From: Halorubrum sp. SD626R
Lineage (GTDB): Archaea; Halobacteriota; Halobacteria; Halobacteriales; Haloferacaceae
DNA: 64,000 bases
Direction of reading: 5' to 3'
Assembly (NCBI RefSeq): GCF_001261915.1
Contig: NZ_CVRT01000106.1
Location: forward strand, 16,530 to 80,529
The position numbers and the translations under genes were made by a program. Positions 43,158 to 53,100 of this stretch are shown here, one piece after another (the first letter of the stretch is position 1; every line of letters starts with the position of its first letter). A model generated the notes under the pieces. The model had not been told where the DNA came from. It did not search any database and saw nothing but the letters and a program-made list of their open reading frames with translations.

Positions 43158-43457
43158 CTAGTCTTTTCTGGGCTTGGTGCCGGTCCGTAGGTTCTCACGG
43201 TACTCACCTAACCCATTATAGTACTCTCTTTGTTCTTCGGCAGTCATCGTTTCGTGCACATCTGGGTCGTAGAATGGGCGTTCCTCGACATCAGGCACAT
43301 CCATTATCACCCCGAGTTGGGCGACTTTCGGATGATAGTGTTCGATCACCCAGTCTTCACCGTGTTCGTCGACTGCATCCCAGATGTACGGGGCTGCTTC
43401 AGGGTACTGTTCGGTCAACGGATCAGTCACGACTGAATGTTCGGGGTCCAATAGCAA
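43158..43457 (-). CDS. Hypothetical protein, possibly 5'-truncated
   Basis: A 99-codon frame whose only upstream start is TTG (43457); the first in-frame ATG is ~52 codons in. The sequence is protein-like: YPEAAPYIWDAVDEHGEDWV, then VDIPxVEERPFYDPDVHE-type residues (seen as VPDVEERPFYDPDVH) and EEQREYYNGLGEYRE. The lack of a good start next to insertion-sequence debris suggests the gene has lost its 5' end, or that TTG is used. Confidence 0.45.
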   Translation of the reverse strand: MLLDPEHSVVTDPLTEQYPEAAPYIWDAVDEHGEDWVIEHYHPKVAQLGVIMDVPDVEERPFYDPDVHETMTAEEQREYYNGLGEYRENLRTGTKPRKD

Positions 43458-43521
43458 TAATAGTTCGAGGCACCGCGATAGTACGTCGCGCTACTTGTCG
43501 GAGAGTCCGTTAGGGTGAGAT

Positions 43522-43797
43522 CTACTCGTTAACGACTTCGGTGATCGCAACGAGTTCATCCTTCCGGAACGCTCGGTCGATGTTCCCTGTCTCATCCTCG
43601 TCACGTTCACCAGTTCTTTCGAGGATTTCAGCTCGCATCCGTGATTTTGGTGGCAGCGACCCAGTGTTGGCATTATAGTCGACGGCGTCGCAGATTGCGG
43701 CGAGATCCTCTTTCGTGAACGTCGTCGAGATCTCCCGCTCAAACCGTCCTGTTGCTCTCCGGATTTCATTCCTGAGCTCGTTGACAGTCCGTGTCAT
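43522..43797 (-). CDS. Small protein with two related helical segments
   Basis: A 91-residue protein, ATG 43797. FTKEDLAAICDAVDY and FRKDELVAITEVVNE are two copies of one helical motif, ~45 residues apart, separated by PPKSRMRAEILERTGERDED. It starts TRTVNELRNEIRRATGRFER. The repeats look like a SAP- or Rho-N-like helix-extended-loop-helix fold, which would suggest nucleic-acid binding, but this is only a guess. It is upstream of nothing on its strand except the truncated frame at 43158. Confidence 0.5.
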   Translation of the reverse strand: MTRTVNELRNEIRRATGRFEREISTTFTKEDLAAICDAVDYNANTGSLPPKSRMRAEILERTGERDEDETGNIDRAFRKDELVAITEVVNE

Positions 43798-43871
43798 ACT
43801 GAGTAGCACGCTGGCTTAGGTGAAGGCCCTGAGGGTTAGGGATTGTGTGGTGCCCTGGCATTGAAATATGG

Positions 43872-46796
43872 TTAGTTGTCTGTAAAGTAGAATAGGAGCA
43901 TTTCTTTCGGGTGGATGTAGAGCGGATCGTACGATTCAATGACGAAGGTTTCGGCTGTGTGTTCAGCTGCTTGTTTGAATTCATTCAAATCAAACTCACC
44001 AATGAATTGTGTGAGATCCACGTCTGGTTCGGCTGGCGAGTCTGTGACCTGTCGGGTGTCGTGGTCGAGCTTAACCTGTAGGCCATTGGCTGATTCTGTG
44101 ACAGACAGTTCGAAGTTGATGGCGGTCTCAGTGTAGATTGTTGTCTTGGCTGGGCCGCCACTGAGCCACAGGCGGAGTGTGAGCGTTCGTGTTTCCCCGA
44201 GGTGTTGGCCTAATATCGGGATGCAAAGCACACCGTCGTCGCGGGCAACGTCGAAGATTTCGTTTCTGACTGGTTCTGTGTCAACGTAGAGCCTTGGCGT
44301 GATACACTCGGTCACGTCACTTGCTCGGGGTCGCAGAAGGGTGTCCTGTTGAATCGTCGCCCACCCCAGCAAGGTGTCCGATCGGAGTCGGCCGAGTGGC
44401 TGTTCTGTGGGGACGCCAATTAATGAGGCGGTGAGCTCGTCAACGAATGGTTGTTCCTTGACGATGTACGAGCCACCAGGGAGCCAGATATTGACCGGTC
44501 CGTTAGCGCCGGTGAGTTGAACGATACCGCGATACGTAACATGTGTCCGCATCTCTTGTGGTGGAATCGGTGTTGAAACCGGTTGAGTGGTTCCTGAGCG
44601 GAACACACCTGATGGGCGCCACCAGACGGCGAGTTGGTCGTGTTCGACCTGCTCCAGCAAAGTGTCTGGTGGGGTGATTGTCACCGGAATCTCTGTTGAG
44701 ATCTGGTCTTCTGGCGACGGTTCTTTCTCAGCCAAGAAGGGATTGTTCGGGCTGTTTGGGTATCGGTTGCGGCTGAGAACTGGGTTGAGGTCGTTAGGGG
44801 TGGCTCTCCACTGGTCAGTCGAGAAGTGCGGCTCCAAATCAACTGGCGTGTCTGACTCCAGTTCGGGTAATGTGATTTCGCCGTTGGTCTGCGTGATGTA
44901 GTGAGTTAACGAGCCGTCGATAGCGACGGTGAGTGTCTTGGCTGCGTGTTCGGGGGATATGTAGTAGTCTTGTATGTTGGCCTGGGTTTGTGGTGCGAAG
45001 CCGATGGGATTGATTCGTTCGTCCCGGTCGGTGTAGAAGGCAATGTGCTGCGGGTTGGGTTCAATCGCAGGATGGGTTTCGACGCGGACTTTGAGTAACG
45101 TACCGAGGGGCTCGACGTGTTCTTCGGCGGTGGTGATGCGGTGGAACAGTTGGTCGATGTGTGGTTGCGCATCCGGTTCGATGATCGCATAGTATGTTTC
45201 GGGAGTGTCGCTGGTTGCGCGGAGCTGTACGGAGTGAATTGTCTCGACATCTTGGAAGGATGCGTTTTCGACAGGGGTACTACGACTTCCGTTCCAGATG
45301 ATTTCGTCGTAGTTAGCCCACTCGTTTGGGAGCGGATCTTCGGGCCCTTCGATGCCTTCTTCTGCGCGAAGCTCACGGATTTCGTGGCCTGTATACTCCA
45401 GTTCAGGTGGGGAGTGTCTCGTATCGGCTGTCAGTCGGACAAAGTCGATGATTCGGTTCGACTGCCCGTTTAACGACGGGAATGGAGCCTCGAAGCCGTC
45501 GTCGATCCGGGTGAAATCGAGGTCGTATTCGGAGCGGTCGCCTGATGACAAGTCTCGAATACGGAGTGTTCCGGACAGTGAGTCGAGGGTGGGGAATGAG
45601 TCGTCCCACGCAACGGTGACTGAGTCGTGTTTGAGTGTGGTATTATGTCGGAGTTGTGTGTCTAACCACGTCTCTGTACCTCGTGTCTGCGGTGTGCCGG
45701 TCCCGCCGGCTGTGACTATCTCTCGGTCGGACGGATCGGTGTAGGCCTGGGGAAGGAGATCAGTAAATAGGTGATGTAGCCGTTCGTTGTCGGGTGTTCC
45801 TTCTAATGCGACGCCGATTTCGAACCCGGCTGATTTCCGGCTCCAGGCTCGCCAACTGAGGTTGGCTGACGTGAGGATAGTTCCAAGGGATCGAGCGTCA
45901 CCGTCTGGGTAATCAGTTAGCGTGATTGCTTTCAGGTGGGCCATCCCGTCCCGGATTTCACGACCATCGCCCAGGTGGTTTCCTTGTTCGCCTGGCGCTC
46001 GGGCGCGAAACTGGAACGTGCCGAATTTGTCGTTAAGTTCTGTGATTTGGGCGGGGGAAAGCTTCGTTTCGTCAGCCTGCATCCGTGAGAGGCGCTTCGT
46101 ATAGACTGTGAATTCGATGTCCGATGCGGTGAGGGTGTCGGGAAGATACGAGCTGAATTCCTCGATGCCCTCATAGGACACAAACGGTGAGTAATACTTG
46201 ATTTCGAGTGGCGGTTCTGTATCTTGTAGCAGCTCGGTAAATGCTGACTGGAGCGTGTTTGACGTGAGCGTGTGTACGACACCTTCACCGAGACCGGTGT
46301 TTGCAACCCACGAGTCGGCTGCGTGGGTATCGTTACCGGTCATTGATGCACCGACGATAGTGGCAATCTGCTCAATGATCGGTGAGGACGAGAGCTCTGC
46401 TGGCGCTTCACCGTCGATGAGCGATTTGGGTGTCGGAGAGTGTGTTAATTCGCCCTCGTACCGAGCACCCCATTCAACGCCGCCATAGAGACCGTTCCGT
46501 GTGAAATTAAACGATCCGAGATACGCGACAATCCGTGACTCGTTGTATAGCAGATAGATTTTCGCGTGTGTTTTGCGATTGTACTCCGATAGTGTCGGCT
46601 GTGTGTTCGCGTCTCTGACGGTCCGAACGGTTTCGCTTGGTCCGCAGATTGCCACTTGGTCTTGTGGGTCGAACCAGTCCAAATACTGCTCGGAGATACC
46701 GTGTGTGAATATGACGAAGCGATTGAACGGTCCGTGTTCAATTTCTTCACGCAGCCGATCTCCGACCCCCAATATCTCGACGGGACTATGACTCAT
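43872..46796 (-). CDS. Large protein with phospholipase-D-fold nuclease domain
   Basis: A 974-residue protein. The N-terminal ~400 residues carry two PLD half-sites: THAKIYLLYNESRIVAYLGS followed by FNFTRNGL (H-x-K ... S-x-N, ~75-105), and GMAHLKAITL with GTILTSANLSWRAW (~280-315). This is the HKD pattern of PLD-fold nucleases and phosphodiesterases. The remaining ~570 residues are mainly β-rich and unrecognised, perhaps repeated Ig-like or sensor domains. It overlaps the upstream 478-residue gene by 11 nt, so the two form an operon. Confidence 0.8.
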   Translation of the reverse strand: MSHSPVEILGVGDRLREEIEHGPFNRFVIFTHGISEQYLDWFDPQDQVAICGPSETVRTVRDANTQPTLSEYNRKTHAKIYLLYNESRIVAYLGSFNFTRNGLYGGVEWGARYEGELTHSPTPKSLIDGEAPAELSSSPIIEQIATIVGASMTGNDTHAADSWVANTGLGEGVVHTLTSNTLQSAFTELLQDTEPPLEIKYYSPFVSYEGIEEFSSYLPDTLTASDIEFTVYTKRLSRMQADETKLSPAQITELNDKFGTFQFRARAPGEQGNHLGDGREIRDGMAHLKAITLTDYPDGDARSLGTILTSANLSWRAWSRKSAGFEIGVALEGTPDNERLHHLFTDLLPQAYTDPSDREIVTAGGTGTPQTRGTETWLDTQLRHNTTLKHDSVTVAWDDSFPTLDSLSGTLRIRDLSSGDRSEYDLDFTRIDDGFEAPFPSLNGQSNRIIDFVRLTADTRHSPPELEYTGHEIRELRAEEGIEGPEDPLPNEWANYDEIIWNGSRSTPVENASFQDVETIHSVQLRATSDTPETYYAIIEPDAQPHIDQLFHRITTAEEHVEPLGTLLKVRVETHPAIEPNPQHIAFYTDRDERINPIGFAPQTQANIQDYYISPEHAAKTLTVAIDGSLTHYITQTNGEITLPELESDTPVDLEPHFSTDQWRATPNDLNPVLSRNRYPNSPNNPFLAEKEPSPEDQISTEIPVTITPPDTLLEQVEHDQLAVWWRPSGVFRSGTTQPVSTPIPPQEMRTHVTYRGIVQLTGANGPVNIWLPGGSYIVKEQPFVDELTASLIGVPTEQPLGRLRSDTLLGWATIQQDTLLRPRASDVTECITPRLYVDTEPVRNEIFDVARDDGVLCIPILGQHLGETRTLTLRLWLSGGPAKTTIYTETAINFELSVTESANGLQVKLDHDTRQVTDSPAEPDVDLTQFIGEFDLNEFKQAAEHTAETFVIESYDPLYIHPKEMLLFYFTDN

Positions 46797-48222
46797 AGGC
46801 TTCTAGAAGTGTTTCTGTCCAGTTGCGAAGCGGGCCGATACCGTAAAAACTCGCGCTATTGGTGTTTGAGGGGAATTCCCGGATCCGGTAGGTCTCTTGG
46901 TCGTCGGTTTCAGGTTCGATCGTCCCGTTTGTTTCGAGCAGGTCAAGCAGTACCTGTGGGGGGTCGGTACCTTGTTCAAAATTCGTTCGCAGTTGCGTGA
47001 GGAACCGATGAATGCGTGGTGATTCGTTGGGATCGATTTCTGAGAGCAGCCGCGGCAGGTAGTTGAGACCATCGTCCGGTCGGGAGAGGAACTCCTCAAA
47101 CGTCCCTGTTCGGTCTGCTCTGTTCTCAAAATGCGCTTCAACGGTTACCCGTTCGAGGATCGGGGCGTCGGTATCTAGTAACTCTCGGCTGATCGTTTCG
47201 CCATCCGCCATGAAGAAATTCAACAGCCAGTAGTAACTCGTCTCATCGAGATCGGTGGTCGCACTCGAAGGAAGGTCTGACAGCTCAACGAGATTCGTCC
47301 CGCTCTCTAGGATAGTTTCTGGAGCAGAGGTAACGATGTCGTGGATGCGACGCATTTCCCGATCAAACTCGTTCCCGGAGTGTTTCAACGGACCGATATG
47401 AGCGACGAACAAAATTGATCGCACGAAATGTTCACCATGTTCGATGGTGGCAACTGCTTGGAACAACGCGGTTGTCTGTGCCGGAGTGAACTGGAAGGAT
47501 GTCTCCGCTAAGGTGATGAGGTGCGGCTCATTCTCTGGAATGAGAAGTTGTGTGGCAAACTGTATTGTGGAGCCAATTACCGTGAGGTTGCTCGCGCCGC
47601 GAAGGACACTGTGGTTGCGGACAAGACTCCCGACCAGCTCACAGAAATTTGTTAGCGCTCGCTTCGACCGTGGCTGTGACTCATCCTGACTTGCGCTCGG
47701 CAGCACCTCTTGATTAATTCGTTTACGCAGGTCAATGTCTAGATCGGCACAGCGAGTTACGAACCAAGATGCGAGGACATCGTCAACGAACCGGTCCGTG
47801 TCGTACGATGCACCTTGCGTAGCCATCCGTTGGAGTTCGTCTGCGACGCGGTCGTAGATGTCGCCTTCGGACCCGTACTGTGGTTGAAACAGATAGTTCT
47901 TGACTGTCTTTACACCAGCGGTGAGCTGTACTGACGATGGTTGCTCGATACGTGAGGTGAGAATATACCAAAGCAGGCCCTCATCGTACAGTGGTTCATC
48001 GTCCTCGGTTGTAACGTAGAATAAGAGACGGTCCTGTGCTGCCGGATCGATTCCACGTCTGTGAAGATGAGCCGCGTGTTTGACCCAGAACAACGAGTGC
48101 ATAATCATCCCGACACCCGGGAAGACAAATTCTCGAAGCTCCTTCGGTCGGAACAGTCGTGATCTACTGCTCGTATCCTGGCTTGCTGAGAGAAAATAAG
48201 ACGATGAGCTAGCCTTTGGCAT
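46786..48222 (-). CDS. Hypothetical partner of the PLD-fold protein
   Basis: A 478-residue protein (ATG 48222 preferred to an upstream TTG). It has a short Ser-rich N-terminus, then FRPKELREFVFPGVGMIMHS, a segment LYDEGLLWYILTSRIE, and a mostly helical remainder. No motif recognised. The stop overlaps the start of the PLD gene, so the two proteins are probably made together and may form a complex. The function should be read with its partner: possibly sensor or adaptor for the nuclease. Confidence 0.65.
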   Translation of the reverse strand: MPKASSSSYFLSASQDTSSRSRLFRPKELREFVFPGVGMIMHSLFWVKHAAHLHRRGIDPAAQDRLLFYVTTEDDEPLYDEGLLWYILTSRIEQPSSVQLTAGVKTVKNYLFQPQYGSEGDIYDRVADELQRMATQGASYDTDRFVDDVLASWFVTRCADLDIDLRKRINQEVLPSASQDESQPRSKRALTNFCELVGSLVRNHSVLRGASNLTVIGSTIQFATQLLIPENEPHLITLAETSFQFTPAQTTALFQAVATIEHGEHFVRSILFVAHIGPLKHSGNEFDREMRRIHDIVTSAPETILESGTNLVELSDLPSSATTDLDETSYYWLLNFFMADGETISRELLDTDAPILERVTVEAHFENRADRTGTFEEFLSRPDDGLNYLPRLLSEIDPNESPRIHRFLTQLRTNFEQGTDPPQVLLDLLETNGTIEPETDDQETYRIREFPSNTNSASFYGIGPLRNWTETLLEAYES

Positions 48223-48432
48223 ACCAGACAATCCTATCCGGATTACATATTCTTTTCTCCGGGGTCCCCTCGTCTATCAGTCACTATCTGAGCACCGTCA
48301 CGCTCGATTTAGACGAAGCAGCCCTGGATCTGACTCTGTATCTTGGATTCAAAGGCTACCGAGGTGAGAGTTCTAGCCGGTTGATTAATCGCTCCAGTAC
48401 TGTTTTTAGCTGCCTCACTTCAACGAAGAGGT

Positions 48433-48858
48433 ATGGAAGTTGGATTGGTTAGTTGTACGAAAAGCAAGCGTGCCCAGGCTACGCAGCCGCGAGAGTTGTA
48501 TATGGAGTCGGCACTATTCAGGAAAGCCCGTCAGTACGTTGAGGCGAATCACGATACTTGGTATATCCTCTCTGCAAAGCACCATCTGCTCGAACCAGAC
48601 GGGGGGCAGATTGAACCATATGAGGAGACGTTGCGTGGCGCACCGGTAGCGAGGAAACGAGAGTGGGCTGCAACGGTACGTGACCAATTACGGGAAGAGG
48701 GCGTGTTGACTGGTCGGAACCGGCTGGTGTTCCACGCAGGACAGGATTATTATGACGAACTCCAGCCGTTGCTTGCGGAGACTGAAGTTGAAACCTCGGT
48801 ACCGACAGCCGGGCTACGGTTTGGTGAAACGCTCGCGTGGTACAACGAGCGGCTGTGA
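48433..48858 (+). CDS. DUF6884-type protein
   Basis: A 141-residue protein beginning MEVGLVSCTKSKRAQATQPR, followed by LYMESALFRKARQYVEANHD, WYILSAKHHLLEPDG and FHAGQDYYDEL. The VSCTKSK start and the SAKHGLL-type motif are the marks of DUF6884, a Rossmann-like family thought to be related to nucleotide or nucleoside transferases. It is common near phage and defence genes. The next gene starts 30 nt downstream. Confidence 0.75.
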   Translation: MEVGLVSCTKSKRAQATQPRELYMESALFRKARQYVEANHDTWYILSAKHHLLEPDGGQIEPYEETLRGAPVARKREWAATVRDQLREEGVLTGRNRLVFHAGQDYYDELQPLLAETEVETSVPTAGLRFGETLAWYNERL

Positions 48859-48888
48859 CACAACAGGTCGATTGGTTGGGGGGCCGGA

Positions 48889-50118
48889 GTGAGAGACTGG
48901 TCCGATCGGTGGTGGCATAGTTTCAAATTGGGAGCGGCCAATGAGCTAGTTAAGATGGACGAACCGGCTGTTTTCAAGCACGTAATTGATGAGCTTGAGA
49001 CACGCGATTACCAGCCGCTCGTTCACGTACCAGGCGCACACGAGGAGACATACGCGGACGTGCTGGGCCGATGTGAATCGCACCAGATCACGATTGGTGG
49101 TCGGTATCCAGACGTACTTGGGTTCACGAATTCGGATCGGGTGTTTGCGGTTGAGGTGAAGGGATCGGGCGGGTTACTGCGTGGGATCGGGCAGGCATTA
49201 ACGTATCAGCAAGGGGCGCACGTGTCGTACTTGGCGGCGGCTGAGGATGTCGTAACCCAGCATACTGATTTGCTACGGTCGAAGGGTGTCGGGGTAATCG
49301 GAGCGACAGAGAGCGGTGTGACGAAGTGGTCGAGTCCGCCGACATCTGAATCCCACGAGCAAGTTGTCGATATTGAAGGGCAGCTCTCGATGCGGTTGCG
49401 ACGGAGCGATATTAGTGGTGATATTGCGAGTTTGTCGCTGGCTCAACCCTTGAATTATCTCGCTCCGGTCATCGCTGTTGCACAGCACGGGCCGCTGGCT
49501 GGTGATGAACTCGTAGACGTGCTTGCTGATGAGTACGGCTTCGGTGCTGGAAAAAGCGCTCGACAAAGCGCGGTGTCTTTGGGATTGCTGCACGGTGACG
49601 CTCGGTATTCGTTGACGGAGCAGGGTGAATTGGCCGCGACGGTTCTCCGCGGGTCGGGGGTTTCGACGTTACAGGAGCTTGATTCGGTGAAAAGTGAGGT
49701 AGGCCGGGCAACAGTCGTTGAGGAGCAGCGGCCGCTTGCGATTCTTCTACGGAACTGCTACGAGCGGCACCCAGAATTCCGGCTACTACTGGATGCGCTA
49801 CGGAAGGAAGGCCCGCGAGTGTATTTCCCAGACTTGCTCCGTCGACTGGTTCACGAGTATCCCAACGTCTTCCTGAATACGTTCTGCACGCGGTCAGGCC
49901 GGACCCGGGCCCGTGAGTTGATTGAAGATGGGCGTACCGCTCGAATCTATGAGGAAGAAGCGGTCTGGAAAGATATTATCCGGACAAACGTGTTGTTCAA
50001 TTTTGTCCAGCAACTCAAACACATCGGGATTCTCGCTATGGAAACACGGAGTCACAGCGGAGCAATCAGAGAGTACGACGCTGAGGCGAAGCCGTGGATA
50101 CTGCGTGAGACGCAGTAA
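48889..50118 (+). CDS. Nuclease-like protein with PD-(D/E)XK N-terminus
   Basis: A 409-residue protein starting at GTG 48889; ATG 48955 is an alternative. Residues ~65-120 contain IGGRYPDVLGFTNSDRVFAV, then EVKGSGGLLRGIGQALTYQQ: P-D, E-V-K and a Q-A-x-x-Y helix, a good fit to the PD-(D/E)XK fold. The middle (~195-260) looks like a winged helix (GPLAGDELVDVLADEYGFGA). The C-terminus (~280-409) is helical. The order nuclease then winged helix suggests a DNA-binding endonuclease. Co-oriented with the DUF6884 gene 30 nt upstream and convergent with the giant ATPase gene. Confidence 0.7.
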   Translation: MRDWSDRWWHSFKLGAANELVKMDEPAVFKHVIDELETRDYQPLVHVPGAHEETYADVLGRCESHQITIGGRYPDVLGFTNSDRVFAVEVKGSGGLLRGIGQALTYQQGAHVSYLAAAEDVVTQHTDLLRSKGVGVIGATESGVTKWSSPPTSESHEQVVDIEGQLSMRLRRSDISGDIASLSLAQPLNYLAPVIAVAQHGPLAGDELVDVLADEYGFGAGKSARQSAVSLGLLHGDARYSLTEQGELAATVLRGSGVSTLQELDSVKSEVGRATVVEEQRPLAILLRNCYERHPEFRLLLDALRKEGPRVYFPDLLRRLVHEYPNVFLNTFCTRSGRTRARELIEDGRTARIYEEEAVWKDIIRTNVLFNFVQQLKHIGILAMETRSHSGAIREYDAEAKPWILRETQ

Positions 50119-50179
50119 TCGGCGGTATTAGTTCCTCTGCTAGTCGGTTACACTTTTTGAAAGGTCCATCATCGGTAGG

Positions 50180-53100
50180 TCAGAGGTCAATTGATTCCTC
50201 ATTATCTTGAACGTAGATGATCAGGCCGTCGTGGCCGTAGCCTTGGTTCCGGAAGCTGTTGACTAACTCAGGGAGTCCGTCAAGCTCACTGGTTAGGTCC
50301 ACAGCTTGTCGTCCGGATTGAACGCCTAACAGCCGCCACGAACCCTGATAGAGCGTTTGGTCTGTATTTTCAGTCTCAGCTGCGTGTAAGACTTTGCGAT
50401 AGATCCGGAGCTGGTTTTGGGTCAAATGTACCTTGTAAGGGCCTTCATCGCCCAAGCTCTTGATTTCGTATCGAACGGGCTCGATCTCGTCACCGGTGCG
50501 TTCCAGCCCGAGCATATCATACCCTGCACCATCCCATACGCTTGAGATGTGGAGACCGGATTCGAGGGCTTCACCGCTACCTGTTTCGTGCCATTCTCGA
50601 AGGCCGCGTTCCAGATTTTCAGCTGTCCGGCCCGAGGATGGAATCACTGATAGAAGGCTCTCCAGAGCCTCATCAAACTCTCCTCGTGCCTTCGCATCTT
50701 CGAGAAGTTCTACAGTCTGCTTGGTGATCCACGATGCGGCCGCTCGCTCGGCATCGTCACCGACTGCTTTCGTATTCTTCCATTCAGATTCGAGATCTTC
50801 GATCTCTACGATTCCGTTTTCAGTTTCGTTCGGATCACCTTCGGACAGCCTTGGTCGACCCCAGCCAAGATCCTCTGTGGTTGCCACGTTCTCGACGGGT
50901 TCGTACTGCGGTGAGACTTCAATTAGCCGATCTTCGAGTTCTTTGGGGGCTGGTATCGCTGCTTCAGGGAGTGCTCCGCCGAACGGATTACCTCGTAGCC
51001 ATTCGATAACGGCCCGTGTCGGGTCGAAGGCGGCTCGTCGAGACGCATCTTCAGTAATGTATTCCTGTAAGCGATCTTCGAGTTCATCGTCAGAGAACGT
51101 TACCTCAATGTGTTCTTCTATGAGGTGCTCCAAGAACGGAATGAGTCGTTGCTCCCATTCCGTGAACCACGCGTCCCATTCCGCTCGGTGTGTCTGTTCG
51201 CAGGAGAACTGTGGCCGGAACGGCTCCTGAGCGTCTGTCAAGTCTATGGATCTTAATGCAGCATTCACGTCAGCAGCTGTAAGGGACCATGAAACTGCGG
51301 TCACATCCACATCGCCAGGATCGATATGAGAGAGTCGGTTCCACCAATCATTAACCTGAATATCGAGTTCAGATAGCGCCATCCGCACCTGACGGCGCAG
51401 CTCCTCGTGTTCCTCGTCATCGAGTTGGCGGAGATGTCGCTCGTAGGCGTCAACCAAGGAGATTGCGTCGCGTTTTTCCAAGAGTCGTTCGACACGGCTG
51501 ACATCATCTGACTCGTAGCCGCTGAGGGCCTGACCGAAGAGTGGGCCGACGCCAGTAGCGGAATCCTCAAGCAACAGTTTAGCTAACGGCTCACCGAATT
51601 CATCAAGCGGTGGTGAACCTGTGGTTCCGTCTGGCGTATCAAAGATAATTGTCGGTGGGTCCGGTTGCAGATAGAGCGCGTGATTGTGAGTGTTCTTGTA
51701 CCGCGTTGCAGTCAGTGACTTTTCCCCGCCGAGAGTTGCTTGGAATTCGATCCATGCGTTCTCAACGTAGCGAATCGTGCTGCTTCGCCATCGATCAGCC
51801 GCTGTCGCCGGGTCAATATCAACTTGGTTTGTTGTACTGGCGAGAGCAAGCAGATGTGCGATGATTGGTCGAAGTTGCTCTTCGAGGTTCTGAACGACTT
51901 CCACTTCTTCGCTGCCCCGGTGGGCTGGGTACACCTGACGTGAAATATCAATCTCGCGTGCGGCCAGTGGCTCGTATCCTCGAAGAGTCTCAGTCCCGAT
52001 CGTCGCTGCAGCCAGCGGCACCGCTGGGAAGAACCGGCGCATTTGATCTCGGGCGGTGTTTGTCGTTGGAATCCACACATCTTCGTCCGGTTCATACCAC
52101 GCTAATCCTCGTTCACCGAGCGCTCGTGGTTCGTCGACGGGTCGATACCCGAGGATGGGGATCTCTCGGTCGTCCGCTTCAGGATCGTGTTCCCGACTGA
52201 TCGTGTTGAGAAGACGGTCAAATAACCGAGTCAAGGCCTGCCGTGCACGTGGATTCTCTTCGATCTCGTCTAACCGATCCGCTGTTAGTGAATGTGCCTG
52301 AGTCAGTAGTCTGAAAGCTGGTTCTGCAGCGTCTCGTCCGAGACTATCCATATCGGTCCCGCTGACCGAATCAAGGGCGATCAACAACTCCTGTGAGAGT
52401 GGAGCTTCCTTCGACACACTCCAGAGTACAGACGGGAACTGGCGCTGCTGACGGGAGACAAGCGTGATCTCTGCCGGAGAAATCCGATTTGGTGGTTCTT
52501 CAACGAGGAGCGGTGGTTCTGCTTCCCCTTCAGCGTCACCGACTGGGAACCAGGCTTGATTCCGGAGTGCCGGAAGGATCTCGATTGGCCGCCGCCCTTG
52601 CTTTTCCTCGTCTAATTCATTCCGTTCAGCTTCAATAATGTCTGCAAGCCACGAGTCCCAAGCTACATCAAGCGATGTTAGCCACGCAGCCGGATCAACC
52701 GAGTCTGAAGTCGCAGGTTCTGTTCCGAGACGGAGTGGATTCCATTCCGTCCCTGCCGCAACTAACACCGGGGGTGTGTCGCGCGGCGCAACCGTTCCGT
52801 CCTCGCCCCCTTCGACTAACGTGAGTTGAACTCCTTTATCAGGATTGGGCGGTTCCGGCGTTACTCCAATGAACGCGAGGAATGAATCCAGATCCGCATT
52901 TTCAGGGAGTGAGGGGAGTTTTTCGACGGCAACCCGATCTCGTGTGAGTTGACGTGCTGGTTCCCACTGTCCATCTATTGTCGGGAGAAACAGTGTTGCG
53001 ATGGCACGGCCAGCAGATCGAGCATTATCGCTATAGACATCGTCTCTAATTGCTCGCCATCCGGGACCATGCGTATCCGATTCTGCCGGGGGAGCTGCAC

